In this document: one piece after another, positions 25,557-34,460 of the stretch
How the letters are laid out: each line of letters starts with the position of its first letter
Numbering within the stretch: the first letter of the stretch is position 1
DNA from: Sulfitobacter aestuariivivens
GTDB taxonomy: Bacteria > Pseudomonadota > Alphaproteobacteria > Rhodobacterales > Rhodobacteraceae
Reading direction: 5' to 3'
Length of the DNA stretch: 64,000 nt
Assembly: GCF_014763045.1 (NCBI RefSeq)
Contig: NZ_JACTAG010000002.1
Coordinates: 1,364,001-1,428,000 of the forward strand
The notes under the pieces: model-generated
The model's input: only the letters and a program-made list of their open reading frames with translations
The model's database searches: none
Told to the model about the DNA's origin: nothing
Program-made: the position numbers and the translations under genes

Positions 25557-25577
25557 GGTCTGCGACCACCGCAGACC
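25557..25577. repeat. 8-bp hairpin upstream of yhhQ
   Basis: GGTCTGCG-ACCAC-CGCAGACC, a perfect 8-bp stem with a 5-nt loop, between the phytase-like gene and yhhQ. It could end the upstream transcript or act in the yhhQ leader; CAAAAAACGG follows on the minus strand just before the start codon. Confidence 0.45.
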
Positions 25578-25612
25578 CGCGCGCTTTAGGCCTTTGCCGC
25601 GCGGCGTGCAAG

Positions 25613-26506
25613 TCATTCCGTCAGGGTAAACTCAACGATCTGCGTGCGCTGTATGCGGTAGAAGTTATCATCCGAGATCAGCGTCAGGTGCCTGTGCCCC
25701 TGCGCGTCCTCCCAGATACTGAGCCCCTCAAGGTTGTCAAACCGCCCCGGCCCGGTGGTTAACAACGTTGCTTCGCCCAGCGCCGGGGCCGCCAGATTAA
25801 ACCGTCTGATCCGGCTGCGAAACCCCAGCGGGGTCAGCGCGCGTTCAAGAAGATAGAACCGGCCCGCACTGTCGAAATCCGCCCCTACTGGCAAGAACGG
25901 ACCCCGTCGCGGGATACGCGCCGCAATGTCCCACTGCCCTGCGCGCCGCGCATAAAGGGGAAAGGGCCGCGTTTCCTCTCCCGACCGCTCGGGCAAGGCA
26001 AAAAGCGCGCCATCGGGATCAATCGCCAACGCCTCCAACCCCGAATTGATCTGCAATGCGTCAAAGTCTGCGTGCCCACCCAGTACCCGTGTTTGGCCCG
26101 TTTCAGGGTCCAGCTGCGCGACCCGGTGGGTCAGCTCAAAAGAGATGTAGGCCTGCCCCTCCGCGCCCACCGCCAACCCTTCGGCATCGGTGAACCGGGG
26201 GCCCAATTGTCCGCCCTTCGCGTATTTCAGGGGGGTCTGCGTGACAAGCTGCAGCCCTTCCAGCCGTCCGTCGTCGCGGATCATCCGGGTTGTCACCAAT
26301 CGGCCCCGGTCGCTGATCACGGTCATGCTGCGGCCCTGCGCATCGACTTCGATCCCGGAAAAGCCACCGAACCATGGCTCCTTCCGTTCCCAGATCACAT
26401 TCGCGGTCAACTCAAGAACCGGCTCTGCCCGTGCGACATGGCCTGCGCAGATCACCAGCGCCGAAAGAAAAAGAAGGTGTCTCAGCCGTCCAGCACCGCT
26501 TTGCAC
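25613..26506 (-). CDS. Secreted phytase-like esterase domain protein
   Basis: Encodes 297 residues with a signal peptide (LLFLSALVICAGHVARA) followed by a single beta-propeller-like domain of the phytase-like esterase family (PF13449 type). Landmarks: GFSGIEVDAQG, RFTDAEGLAVG, INSGLEALAIDPDG, and FDNLEGLSIWEDAQG with TLISDDNF near the end. Predicted periplasmic; substrate unknown. Its start overlaps the mepA 3' end by 25 bp, so the two are probably co-transcribed. Confidence 0.82.
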   Translation of the reverse strand: MQSGAGRLRHLLFLSALVICAGHVARAEPVLELTANVIWERKEPWFGGFSGIEVDAQGRSMTVISDRGRLVTTRMIRDDGRLEGLQLVTQTPLKYAKGGQLGPRFTDAEGLAVGAEGQAYISFELTHRVAQLDPETGQTRVLGGHADFDALQINSGLEALAIDPDGALFALPERSGEETRPFPLYARRAGQWDIAARIPRRGPFLPVGADFDSAGRFYLLERALTPLGFRSRIRRFNLAAPALGEATLLTTGPGRFDNLEGLSIWEDAQGHRHLTLISDDNFYRIQRTQIVEFTLTE

Positions 26507-27423
26507 TGTGCAGGCAGATCGCCCAGCACCAAATCACGCCGTGGCTTGGGGGGCGGCGCATTGGGATCGCGTGGCTTGGGCGGCGGTGGGTTCAGAATGT
26601 TGGCAACCCACTGGCGTGCATCGGCACATCCATCCCCTGCCGGTGGCGGGGTCTGCGCCTTGCAACCGCGCGCGCCTGCAGGGCAGGCGATACGGATATG
26701 AAAGTGATAGTGGTGCCCATACCAGGGCCGCACCTTGCGCAGCCAACTGCGGTCGCCCTTGGCGTCCTCGCACATTTGCACCTTGGCCCCGGGAAAGATG
26801 AAAATCCGCTCGGTACGTGGATCCTTTGCCGCCGCTTTGACGATCTCATGATGCGCCCGCGTCCAGCTTGAGTTGACATACGCCCCCTTGGCCCGCCGCG
26901 TCGAGATCGACGAGATGTTCTCGCGCTGCGTCGGGCTCAGGGTCAGCGACTTGGGCGGCAGCATCCAGATATCAGCATCCAGCCCGATCTGGTGACTGCG
27001 GTGCCCGGTCAGCATCGGCCCGCCGCGCGGCTGGCTCATGTCCCCCACATAAAGCCCCTCCCACCCCGGTTGCGCTGCGGCAACCCGGCTCAGCTTCTTG
27101 ACCATGTCAACCATCTCGGGATGTGCCCAGTTGCGGTTGCGTGACAGTCGCATGGCCTGCCATGTCGGCCCGGTTTCGGCCAGCTGCTGCGCCCCGGCAA
27201 GGCATCCCTTGGCATAAGATCCATAGGCCGCGGGCGGTTGGCTGGACGCAAAACTCTTGGCCCCGAAAAGCCGCTTTGCAATCGTCCCGCTGCGGGCATC
27301 CCCCGAAGACGCGATGGTCGGCAATACCACCGGTTCCCCGCTGATATCACGCCCCCCACCGCCCCCGCAGGAGCCAAGGACAAGCGCAAGAATTGTAAAA
27401 GTCAGAAAGCGGGAAAGGATCAT
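26482..27423 (-). CDS. mepA: Penicillin-insensitive murein endopeptidase MepA
   Basis: A 313-residue LAS-family metallo-endopeptidase cleaving peptidoglycan cross-links. The N-terminus MILSRFLTFTILALVLGSC looks like a lipoprotein signal with an LGSC lipobox, followed by a Gly run. Metal-site motifs: GGPMLTGHRSHQIGLDADIWM and HYHFHIRIACPAG. ATG 27423 overlaps the permease stop (ATGA) and is preferred to 27453. A Pro-rich C-terminal linker (NPPPPKPRDPNAPPPKP) is unusual but clear. Confidence 0.92.
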   Translation of the reverse strand: MILSRFLTFTILALVLGSCGGGGGRDISGEPVVLPTIASSGDARSGTIAKRLFGAKSFASSQPPAAYGSYAKGCLAGAQQLAETGPTWQAMRLSRNRNWAHPEMVDMVKKLSRVAAAQPGWEGLYVGDMSQPRGGPMLTGHRSHQIGLDADIWMLPPKSLTLSPTQRENISSISTRRAKGAYVNSSWTRAHHEIVKAAAKDPRTERIFIFPGAKVQMCEDAKGDRSWLRKVRPWYGHHYHFHIRIACPAGARGCKAQTPPPAGDGCADARQWVANILNPPPPKPRDPNAPPPKPRRDLVLGDLPAQCKAVLDG

Positions 27424-28793
27424 TTGGCGAAATCTCCATCTCGTTTGACCCAAGCTAACAGAACCAAGCCAACGATGAACAGCCCTACAACGGGGGTAAT
27501 GCCCAATCTTTGGCTGCCGGTCACATCACTTGCCACAGCTATCAGCGCAGGTGCCAGAAATGACGTCGCCTTGCCGGACAGCGCATAAAGCCCGAAGGCT
27601 TCGGTCATGCGTTCCGGATTGCCCTGCCGCGTCAGCATGTTGCGCGATGACGCCTGCAACGCACCGCCCGCGGCACCAATCAATGCCCCGGCAACATAGA
27701 ACAGGATATCGGGCAGCGTTGACCCCTCGGCAACGCCGATGCCCAGAACAGACGTTGGCGTCAGCGTGATGATCATGCAGGCCGTCAGGATCAGAATGAT
27801 GCAACAGGTCACAATCACCGGCATCGGGCCAATCGCGCGGTCCACCCGGCCCCCGACCCAGCAAAAGAACGCGCCTGAAATGGCGGCCAGTATGCCAAAG
27901 ATACCAATGTCTATGATCGACCAGTTCAACACGCCCAAAGCGTATATGCCGCCAAAGGTGTACATCCCATTAAGCGCATCGCGGTAAAACATCGACGATC
28001 CCAGATAGGCCAGCAACGACGGATGGCGCGGCAGACGCCTAAGCGTATCGCCCAGATCCCGCAGCCCCTTGCCAATGCGGTACCGCGTGGCATTCGGATT
28101 TGGCGTGTCGCGGATGTACATGAAGAACGGGATCATAAAGACCGCATACCAAACCGCGGTCAGCGGCCCGACGATCCGCGTGTCCGACCCATCCGCCTTT
28201 TCCAGCCCAAAAAGCGGGCTCAGCCCCACCATGGTCTTGCCACTGTCCGTCGCCTGAAACAGCCCGATCATCACGACCAGTGCGATCACGCCGCCGGTAT
28301 ACCCGAACCCCCATCCAGACCCCGAAATCCTGCCACGCTCGGCCGGATCATCAGTCAACTCCGGCAGGTACGAGTTGGTGAAAATCGTCGCGAATTCCAT
28401 CCCGATGAGGCCCACACCAAAGAAAAACAACGCCCACAAAACAGAGAAATCCTGCGGCGCCGTCCACCACAACGCCCCCGCGCCCACGACATAAAGCACG
28501 GAAAACACCCAGATCCACGGCATCCGCCTGCCGGAACTGTCCGCGACAGCCCCCAGCACCGGGGCCAGCAAGGCGATGAAGATGCCCGTCACCGTCAGCC
28601 CATACCCCCAATAGGCCTGCGCCTTGGCTTTGGCCAATTCCACGTCCATCCCGCCGTCAACCAACGCCGTGGTGGCGGTCTGGGCAAAATAGGGCCCGAA
28701 AATGAAGGTCAGCATCAGCGTATTGTAAGGCTGGCTGGCCCAGTCAAAAAAGTACCAGCCCCAAATGCGCTTGCGCGGTGTGATTGTGCCCAT
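27420..28793 (-). CDS. UMF1/Atg22-type MFS permease
   Basis: A 457-residue, roughly 12-helix transporter of the UMF1 family (related to yeast Atg22). The family hallmark RIWGWYFFDWASQPYNTL is at the N-terminus; SGSGWGFGYTGG and ALQASSRNMLTRQGNPERMTEAFGLYAL are other typical segments. Start MGTITPRKR chosen; the frame continues open upstream without homology. First gene of a permease-mepA-phytase-like set. Substrate not determined. Confidence 0.88.
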   Translation of the reverse strand: MGTITPRKRIWGWYFFDWASQPYNTLMLTFIFGPYFAQTATTALVDGGMDVELAKAKAQAYWGYGLTVTGIFIALLAPVLGAVADSSGRRMPWIWVFSVLYVVGAGALWWTAPQDFSVLWALFFFGVGLIGMEFATIFTNSYLPELTDDPAERGRISGSGWGFGYTGGVIALVVMIGLFQATDSGKTMVGLSPLFGLEKADGSDTRIVGPLTAVWYAVFMIPFFMYIRDTPNPNATRYRIGKGLRDLGDTLRRLPRHPSLLAYLGSSMFYRDALNGMYTFGGIYALGVLNWSIIDIGIFGILAAISGAFFCWVGGRVDRAIGPMPVIVTCCIILILTACMIITLTPTSVLGIGVAEGSTLPDILFYVAGALIGAAGGALQASSRNMLTRQGNPERMTEAFGLYALSGKATSFLAPALIAVASDVTGSQRLGITPVVGLFIVGLVLLAWVKRDGDFAK

Positions 28794-29000
28794 AAGCCCA
28801 TGCTCCCCCGTTCCCGAAAGGTAGAGCAGGCGACGCCCAGCCGCGCAAGCCTTCCTTTCCCGCAAGAGGGCATTCTGCCTGCCACCCCTGCCAAACACGG
28901 CCCGCGACCCTATGATTTTCGATTGACGCCGCAACCCAGCACCACAAAGATGCGGAACCGGGTGCTCGTGGCGATCAAACCGCGCGGCACCCCACGACAT

Positions 29001-29708
29001 GTGAAAGCCATAGTTTTGATATCGCGCTCTTTTCCCAAAACTCTTGCCCTTCTCACGGGTCTGGCCGCGCTCTTGTTTGGGTGTGCGTCACCACAGGCGG
29101 AATGGTATCAGAAAATGACGATCAGACTTGTCTCGGACACCCGCACGCTGGTCATATCGGAAACAAGACACATCAGGCTGGAATACACGGATCCCGACTC
29201 TGCCACCGCCGCGTTGGGACATGGAAGCAAGGCCCATATCAGGGGTGAAGCCATCCACACCTGGCTTCCGGATGGCCGGGTATTCATCGCCCTTCTGCAA
29301 GGCGTTTCCCGAAAGGGTGATGAAGGATACAACGCCCTCTTTGTCTCCGGTGCAAAGGTAAAGGGTGCGGCTTATGACAAACGTGTGGATCATTGGCGAA
29401 AAGTCCCGGTCGGAAGCAGGTTCGATCTGCCCGTCCGGAACTGGCCGTTCATGATCACCGCCAGAATATCCAAAGGCCGAACGCTCACGGATGTGGTTCA
29501 GATTGACCCGAATGATCCGAAGTTGCCCGGCACCGACCTGCGCGTCGGGGACGTGGTCCTTGAAAAGACAAAAGGACCGGTTTCTGAATTTACCTTGCCC
29601 GCGCAGCTTTCCTGCCTTCGTACCGGTCAGGCATGCAGCGATTTCAGAATGGGCCCTGACCTGACCGATCCTTCGATTTTCAACCCGTTCATCGCCAAGG
29701 GTTTCTAA
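29001..29708 (+). CDS. Putative lipoprotein of unknown function
   Basis: About 235 residues. The N-terminus (FPKTLALLTGLAALLFGCAS) ends in an LFGC lipobox, indicating a lipoprotein; the rest is a soluble beta-rich domain with no family I recognise. Start choice is uncertain: GTG 29001 fits a lipoprotein signal length; TTG 29016 or ATG 28950 are alternatives. A frame open back to 28023 is antisense to the permease and not coding. Divergent from the UMF1 permease. Confidence 0.65.
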   Translation: MKAIVLISRSFPKTLALLTGLAALLFGCASPQAEWYQKMTIRLVSDTRTLVISETRHIRLEYTDPDSATAALGHGSKAHIRGEAIHTWLPDGRVFIALLQGVSRKGDEGYNALFVSGAKVKGAAYDKRVDHWRKVPVGSRFDLPVRNWPFMITARISKGRTLTDVVQIDPNDPKLPGTDLRVGDVVLEKTKGPVSEFTLPAQLSCLRTGQACSDFRMGPDLTDPSIFNPFIAKGF

Positions 29709-29832
29709 ACAGGCTGTCTGCTTTGGCGAAGATCTCTTGCACCGACACGTCCCGGTTCACCTTTCGGTCCCGCGCACCCCTTCGCTATAACGGGCCTGAC
29801 GCGAACGAAATCTGCTAACCAAAAGGCGGCAC

Positions 29833-30354
29833 ATGCAAAATCTCTCGAACGCTCCCACGCTGACCACCAGCCGATTGATCCTCCGGGGCCCTGAACGCGA
29901 CGATCTGCCCCCGTTCACCCGTTTCATGACCAGCGCCCCCTCCATGCAAGCGCAGGGAGAGACGGTCACCGCCCAACAGGCCTGGTTCGGGTTCCTGACC
30001 GGCGTGGGCCACTGGCATTGGCACGGCTTCGGCTTCTTTACGGTCGTACTGCGGCAGACAGGGGACCCCGTCGGCCGTGTCGGCCTGATCAAACATTCGG
30101 ACTGGCCGGACGTGGAACTGGCATGGCATCTTTTCGAGGGCGCAGAGGGACAGGGCATTGCAACCGAAGCCGCGATCATGGTCAGGACATGGGCCCGCGA
30201 GGATCTGGGGATAAAGAGGCTTTTCAGCTATATTGACTGCGGGAACACGCGCTCACAGGCTGTTGCCAGAAGGCTGGGTGCTGTCACGGACGGCACCCGC
30301 GCCAGCCATGAACCCGAGGCAGAAGTCTGGGTGCACCCGTCGGAGGATGAATGA
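29833..30354 (+). CDS. GNAT acetyltransferase (RimJ/RimL type)
   Basis: A 173-residue acetyltransferase resembling RimJ/RimL N-acetyltransferases. LTTSRLILRGPERDDLPPF at the N-terminus is the classic start of this group. The acetyl-CoA loop lies near EGAEGQGIATEAAIMV (Q/RxxGxG/A-like), and NTRSQAVARRLGAV is the usual C-terminal helix. A single stand-alone gene; acceptor unknown. Confidence 0.88.
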   Translation: MQNLSNAPTLTTSRLILRGPERDDLPPFTRFMTSAPSMQAQGETVTAQQAWFGFLTGVGHWHWHGFGFFTVVLRQTGDPVGRVGLIKHSDWPDVELAWHLFEGAEGQGIATEAAIMVRTWAREDLGIKRLFSYIDCGNTRSQAVARRLGAVTDGTRASHEPEAEVWVHPSEDE

Positions 30355-30484
30355 GCCAGGCCAGAGCGGCGGTGAACGAACATCAAGCAGCACCCGCCAA
30401 TACCTGGTCACGCGCGCATGGGTCACACATTGCGGGCAAAAGATACGTCTTCTGCCAAAGCGCACAGATGGCAGACCGTCCACC

Positions 30485-31021
30485 TTACATAGGCGGCCAG
30501 GGGCGCTTGTCTTCGGCGTCAGTCCACGTCTTGACCCACTCGGGCATCGCAGGCGACGTTGACCCTTCTTTGCCCAGGGCCTTGAGCACCCGGTCCGGTC
30601 TGACAAGCCCGTCCTTGTCGGTGACCGCCGCGCGATACATCACATGGCTGGCGCACTCGCCGTTCCGTTTCCACATCGACTGTTCAATATAGGTGAATTT
30701 GTCGTCCCAGCAGACCATGCGACTGCGCATCTCGAACCGCTCAAACCCGTGGATGCGACGACGAAACCGCGTGCAGCTGCCCGCCATCGTCAGTCCCCAG
30801 CGTTCGCGCCGGATCGCGTCTATCAGACCGACGCGCTGTGCCAGCGCCGTGCGCCCGATGTCATACAGCGACAGCGCGCGGCCATTGTTCAACTCCATCC
30901 AGAAGTCCAGATCATGCGGCCAACAGATGTGCTGGCTGACGTGCAAGTCATCGAAGTTTTCCAGACGGGGCTGGCGGCTGGCCAGCCAAAGATCCTTGGC
31001 AATGCGAACGAACGGAAACAT
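30485..31021 (-). CDS. Acyl-CoA thioesterase (hotdog fold)
   Basis: A 178-residue 4HBT-like thioesterase, resembling the Them6-type group. The signature DLDFWMELNNGRALSLYDIGR (around residues 37-57) corresponds to the D-x(n)-NNxxYL hotdog helix region, followed by the beta-strand LTMAGSCTRFRRRI. Possibly hydrolyses acyl-CoA; substrate not readable. 130 bp separate it from the convergent acetyltransferase. Confidence 0.78.
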   Translation of the reverse strand: MFPFVRIAKDLWLASRQPRLENFDDLHVSQHICWPHDLDFWMELNNGRALSLYDIGRTALAQRVGLIDAIRRERWGLTMAGSCTRFRRRIHGFERFEMRSRMVCWDDKFTYIEQSMWKRNGECASHVMYRAAVTDKDGLVRPDRVLKALGKEGSTSPAMPEWVKTWTDAEDKRPWPPM

Positions 31022-31147
31022 AAGGCGGCTCCTTTGCGCTTTGACATGGTCACGTTGACGCGCACGTCAACCATGAACCTCGCGGCACCCTTGCGGTTTT
31101 TCGCGCTGACGCTTAACTGATCAACACCGCTGGAAAAGGGTCTGCCG

Positions 31148-31435
31148 ATGACGTCGCTGTTTCAAATCCTGATGTTAATTCTGGATATCGCCTTCTACAT
31201 CGTGCTCGCGCATGTGATCCTGTCGTGGCTAATCAACTTTCAGGTCCTGAACCTGCGCCAGCCTGTTGTGGCCTCAATCTGGGACGGCCTGACACGCCTG
31301 CTAGAGCCGATCTATGCCCGCATCCGGCAGTTCCTGCCCCCCATGGGCGGGCTTGATTTGGCCCCGCTGGTCGTCTTTCTGGGGATCATGATCATCCGCA
31401 TTGTGCTGATCAACAACGCCGCCGCCTTCTACTGA
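31148..31435 (+). CDS. YggT family membrane protein
   Basis: A 95-residue protein with two hydrophobic stretches flanking LSWLINFQVLNLRQPVVASI and LEPIYARIRQFLPPMGGLDLAPLVVFL, the diagnostic YggT repeat core. YggT proteins are linked to osmotic tolerance and cell-envelope or division functions. Alone on the plus strand, 170 bp upstream of recQ. Confidence 0.92.
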   Translation: MTSLFQILMLILDIAFYIVLAHVILSWLINFQVLNLRQPVVASIWDGLTRLLEPIYARIRQFLPPMGGLDLAPLVVFLGIMIIRIVLINNAAAFY

Positions 31436-31441
31436 TTTCGC

Positions 31442-31485
31442 ACCGACGCACTACCGACAGGTTACCGACGCAATACCGACGTGGC
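31442..31485 (+). repeat. Four ACCGAC repeats with an exact 11-bp period
   Basis: ACCGAC occurs at 31442, 31453, 31464 and 31475, that is, every 11 bp. Three of the four are preceded by TA (CTACC, TTACC, ATACC), and two continue as ACCGACGCA. An inverted GTTCGGT follows at 31486. The array is in the yggT-recQ spacer, 121 bp before the recQ start. Spacing near one helical turn suggests a protein-binding site. Confidence 0.75.
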
Positions 31486-31543
31486 GTTCGGTGGGGTAAC
31501 GCCTGATTAGGGTGTGTGCTGCGTGTGGCGCGATATCTCTCTT

Positions 31544-31558
31544 GTTCACTGATTGTTA
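31544..31558 (+). promoter_or_regulatory. Possible LexA (SOS) box before recQ
   Basis: GTTC-N7-GTTA, one base off the alphaproteobacterial SOS box GTTC-N7-GTTC, located 47 bp before the recQ start. Plausible for a DNA-repair helicase but a short degenerate match. Confidence 0.35.
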
Positions 31559-31605
31559 GTGTGGGAGTCTGCAAAAAAAGAGCAGACATTTTCACGAGCT
31601 TTCCC

Positions 31606-33651
31606 ATGCAGGCTGCCGCCCCGCTGCTAAAAGACGTCTTTGGATTCGATGCCTTCCGCCCCGGTCAGGAAGAGATCGTGGAGGCCGTTGTCGCGGGACA
31701 GAACGTGCTGGCGATCATGCCGACGGGTGGCGGTAAATCCTTGTGTTTTCAATTGCCTGCGCTGATGCGCGAGGGCGTCACTGTGGTGATATCGCCGCTC
31801 ATCGCACTCATGCGCGATCAGGTCCGCGCCATGCAAGAGGCGGGCGTGGGCGCAGGCGCGCTGACCTCCGGAAACACGGATGAAGAGACCGACGCCGTCT
31901 GGGAGGGGCTGGAGGCCGGCACGCTCAAACTTCTCTACATGGCCCCCGAACGCCTTGCTGCGGGCGCTGTCACCGGCATGCTCAAACGTGTCGGTGTTTC
32001 CCTCATCGCCGTGGACGAGGCCCACTGCGTCAGCCAATGGGGCCATGATTTTCGCCCTGATTACCTAAGGATAGGCGAACTGCGCCGCGCGCTGGATGTC
32101 CCGCTGGCCGCCTTCACCGCCACAGCAGACACCGAGACACGCGCCGAGATCATCCAGAAACTGTTCGACGGTGCGGCCCCACAAAGTTTCCTGCACGGGT
32201 TTGACCGCCCCAACATCCACCTTGCCTTCTCCGCCAAGAACAAACCCCGCGACCAGATTCTGAACTTTGCCGCTGCCCGCAAGGGGCAGTCTGGCATCGT
32301 CTATTGCGGCACGCGGGCCAAGACCGAAGGTATCGCGCGCGCCCTCAATGACGCAGGCCAGAAGGCGATCCACTATCACGGCGGGATGGAGGCCGAAGAC
32401 CGCCGCATCGCCGAACGCCGCTTTCAACAAGAAGACGGATTGATCGTCGTCGCCACCGTCGCCTTTGGCATGGGCGTCGACAAGCCCGATATCCGATGGG
32501 TCGCCCACGCCGATCTGCCCAAAAGCATCGAGGCCTATTATCAGGAAATCGGCCGCGCGGGACGGGATGGCGCACCCGCAGAAACCCTGACACTCTTTGG
32601 CGCAGATGACATCCGCCTGCGCCGCGCACAGATCGACGAAGGGCTCGCCCCGCCGGAACGCCGCGCGACAGATCACGCGCGGCTCAACGCGCTGCTGGGC
32701 TTGGCCGAAGCGCTGACGTGCCGTCGCAAGACCCTGCTGGGGTACTTCGATGAATTGGAGGTGACCTGCGGGCGCTGTGATCTGTGCGATACTCCGGCAG
32801 ATGTATTCGACGGGACGACTGCGGTGCGCAAGGCCCTGTCGGCGATGCTGCGCACGGACGAATGGTTCGGAGCGGGCCACTTGATCGATATCCTGCTGGG
32901 TATCGAGACGGACAAAGTGCGCGCACGCGGTCATACCGGTTTGTCGACCTATGGCGTGGGCACCGAATATGACCGCAACCAATGGCAGGCCGTTTTCCGG
33001 CAGATGATGGGCCACGACCTCATTCGTCCCGACCCCACAAGACACGGCGCGCTGCGGATGACAGATGCCGCGCTGCCGATCCTCAAAGGGGAGGCACAGA
33101 TCAGCCTGCGTCGCGACAGCATCAAAGCAGCTTCAGCAACACGGCGCCCTGCGGTCAAGCAGATGGTCAGCGAAGAAGACGCGCCCCTTTTGTCCGCCCT
33201 CAAGGCCAAGCGCCGCGCACTGGCAGAGGCTGCCAAGGTGCCCGCCTATATCATCTTTACTGACCGCACGCTGATCGAAATGGCCGAAACCCGTCCCCGC
33301 GATCTGGATGCCATGGCAGGTGTCGGCGGGGTGGGGGCCAAGAAACTGGCAACCTACGGCGATACCTTTCTGGAAGTCATCAATGGCGCGGCGCAAGACA
33401 TGCACCCGACGCGTCGCAAGCTGGCAGGCCGTGATGCGGGGCAGGTCTATGACCAATTGCTGCAGATACAGGCGGATCTGACGCGCGGTGCGGCGGGAAC
33501 GGACAAGCCGCTCAGCTGTTCGGCCTCGCAACTGGCCAAGGTGGCCCAGCTGCGTGAGGCAGACGAAAACATGTTGCAGCGTCTTTTGGGCGAACGACGC
33601 AGTGACCGATTTGGCGCCGCCTTTCTGGACGTCCTGCGGGACGCGGGCTAA
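31606..33651 (+). CDS. recQ: ATP-dependent DNA helicase RecQ
   Basis: A 681-residue superfamily 2 helicase acting in recombination and repair. Motif I MPTGGGKS (Lys 44), motif II VDEAHCVSQWGHDFRPDY, motif VI EIGRAGRDG; zinc-binding cysteines in CRRKTLLGYFDE and CGRCDLCD; an RQC winged-helix region; and an HRDC domain (SALKAKRRALAEAAKVPAYIIF). Start MQAAAPLLKD chosen; the 30-codon upstream extension is not conserved-looking. yaaA follows 29 bp later. Confidence 0.96.
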   Translation: MQAAAPLLKDVFGFDAFRPGQEEIVEAVVAGQNVLAIMPTGGGKSLCFQLPALMREGVTVVISPLIALMRDQVRAMQEAGVGAGALTSGNTDEETDAVWEGLEAGTLKLLYMAPERLAAGAVTGMLKRVGVSLIAVDEAHCVSQWGHDFRPDYLRIGELRRALDVPLAAFTATADTETRAEIIQKLFDGAAPQSFLHGFDRPNIHLAFSAKNKPRDQILNFAAARKGQSGIVYCGTRAKTEGIARALNDAGQKAIHYHGGMEAEDRRIAERRFQQEDGLIVVATVAFGMGVDKPDIRWVAHADLPKSIEAYYQEIGRAGRDGAPAETLTLFGADDIRLRRAQIDEGLAPPERRATDHARLNALLGLAEALTCRRKTLLGYFDELEVTCGRCDLCDTPADVFDGTTAVRKALSAMLRTDEWFGAGHLIDILLGIETDKVRARGHTGLSTYGVGTEYDRNQWQAVFRQMMGHDLIRPDPTRHGALRMTDAALPILKGEAQISLRRDSIKAASATRRPAVKQMVSEEDAPLLSALKAKRRALAEAAKVPAYIIFTDRTLIEMAETRPRDLDAMAGVGGVGAKKLATYGDTFLEVINGAAQDMHPTRRKLAGRDAGQVYDQLLQIQADLTRGAAGTDKPLSCSASQLAKVAQLREADENMLQRLLGERRSDRFGAAFLDVLRDAG

Positions 33652-33680
33652 GTCTTTGCCGAACACCCGGAGGGACTGAG

Positions 33681-34460
33681 ATGCTTGTCACGATTTCACC
33701 TGCCAAACGACTTGACTGGAGCCCGCGCGACATGGTCGCGACACAGCCGGAATTTCAGGAAGATGCGGTGCGGCTGGCCAAAACCGCGCGGAACCTGACA
33801 TTGGGCAAGCTGAAAGGCCTGATGGACCTGTCCGATGATCTTGCGCGCCTCAATCGCGACCGGTTTCAGGCCTTTGCCGCCGCGCCGCAGGCCGAGGCAA
33901 CCCGCCCTGCGGCGCTGGCCTTTGCCGGTGACACCTATCAGGGGCTGGAGGCCGCAAGTCTCGACGCCGACGAACTGGCATGGGCGCAGGATCACCTGCG
34001 TATCCTGTCGGGTCTCTACGGCGTCCTGCGCCCGCTTGATGCCATTCAGGCATACCGGCTCGAGATGGGCAGCCGCATGAAAACGCGGCGGGGCAAGAAC
34101 CTTTACGACTACTGGCGCGACGGCCCCGCCAAGGCGTTGAACGCGCAGGCAGAGGCCTTAGGCAGCGATACGCTGATCAACTGCGCCAGCCAGGAATACT
34201 TTGGCGCCGTTTCCCCCAAGGCGCTCCGGCTGAGGATCATCACGCCGCAGTTTCTCGAAGACAAAGGCGACGGCAAGGGCCCCAAAATGGTCAGCTTTTT
34301 CGCTAAAAAGGCGCGCGGGGCCATGGCGCGCTTCATCATTCAGAACCGGTTGTCCACGCCCGACGGCATCCTTGATTTCGACACCGGCGGATATGCTTTC
34401 GACGAAAAGGCCTCCACCCCCGACAGCCCGGTGTTCGTTCGGCCTTATCCGTCGCCGTAA
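33681..34460 (+). CDS. yaaA: Peroxide stress protein YaaA
   Basis: A 259-residue UPF0246/YaaA protein beginning MLVTISPAKRLDW. Other conserved stretches are GLYGVLRPLDAIQAYRLEMG, NCASQEYF, and FFAKKARGAMARFI near the C-terminus. In E. coli it limits iron availability during H2O2 stress. Its last 16 bp overlap the 3' end of the convergent histidine kinase gene. Confidence 0.94.
   Translation: MLVTISPAKRLDWSPRDMVATQPEFQEDAVRLAKTARNLTLGKLKGLMDLSDDLARLNRDRFQAFAAAPQAEATRPAALAFAGDTYQGLEAASLDADELAWAQDHLRILSGLYGVLRPLDAIQAYRLEMGSRMKTRRGKNLYDYWRDGPAKALNAQAEALGSDTLINCASQEYFGAVSPKALRLRIITPQFLEDKGDGKGPKMVSFFAKKARGAMARFIIQNRLSTPDGILDFDTGGYAFDEKASTPDSPVFVRPYPSP

Noticed and set aside
25523..25560. preQ1-I riboswitch before yhhQ
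   Set aside because: The A-rich CAAAAAACGG tail is suggestive, but the required short P1 stem with long loop pairing to the tail cannot be drawn; kept only as a hairpin observation.
28023..28949. Long plus-strand open frame running into the lipoprotein gene (561 residues in total)
   Set aside because: Antisense to the UMF1 permease; the sequence is Arg/Pro/His-rich, as GC-rich shadow frames are. Only the part from about 29001 looks like protein.
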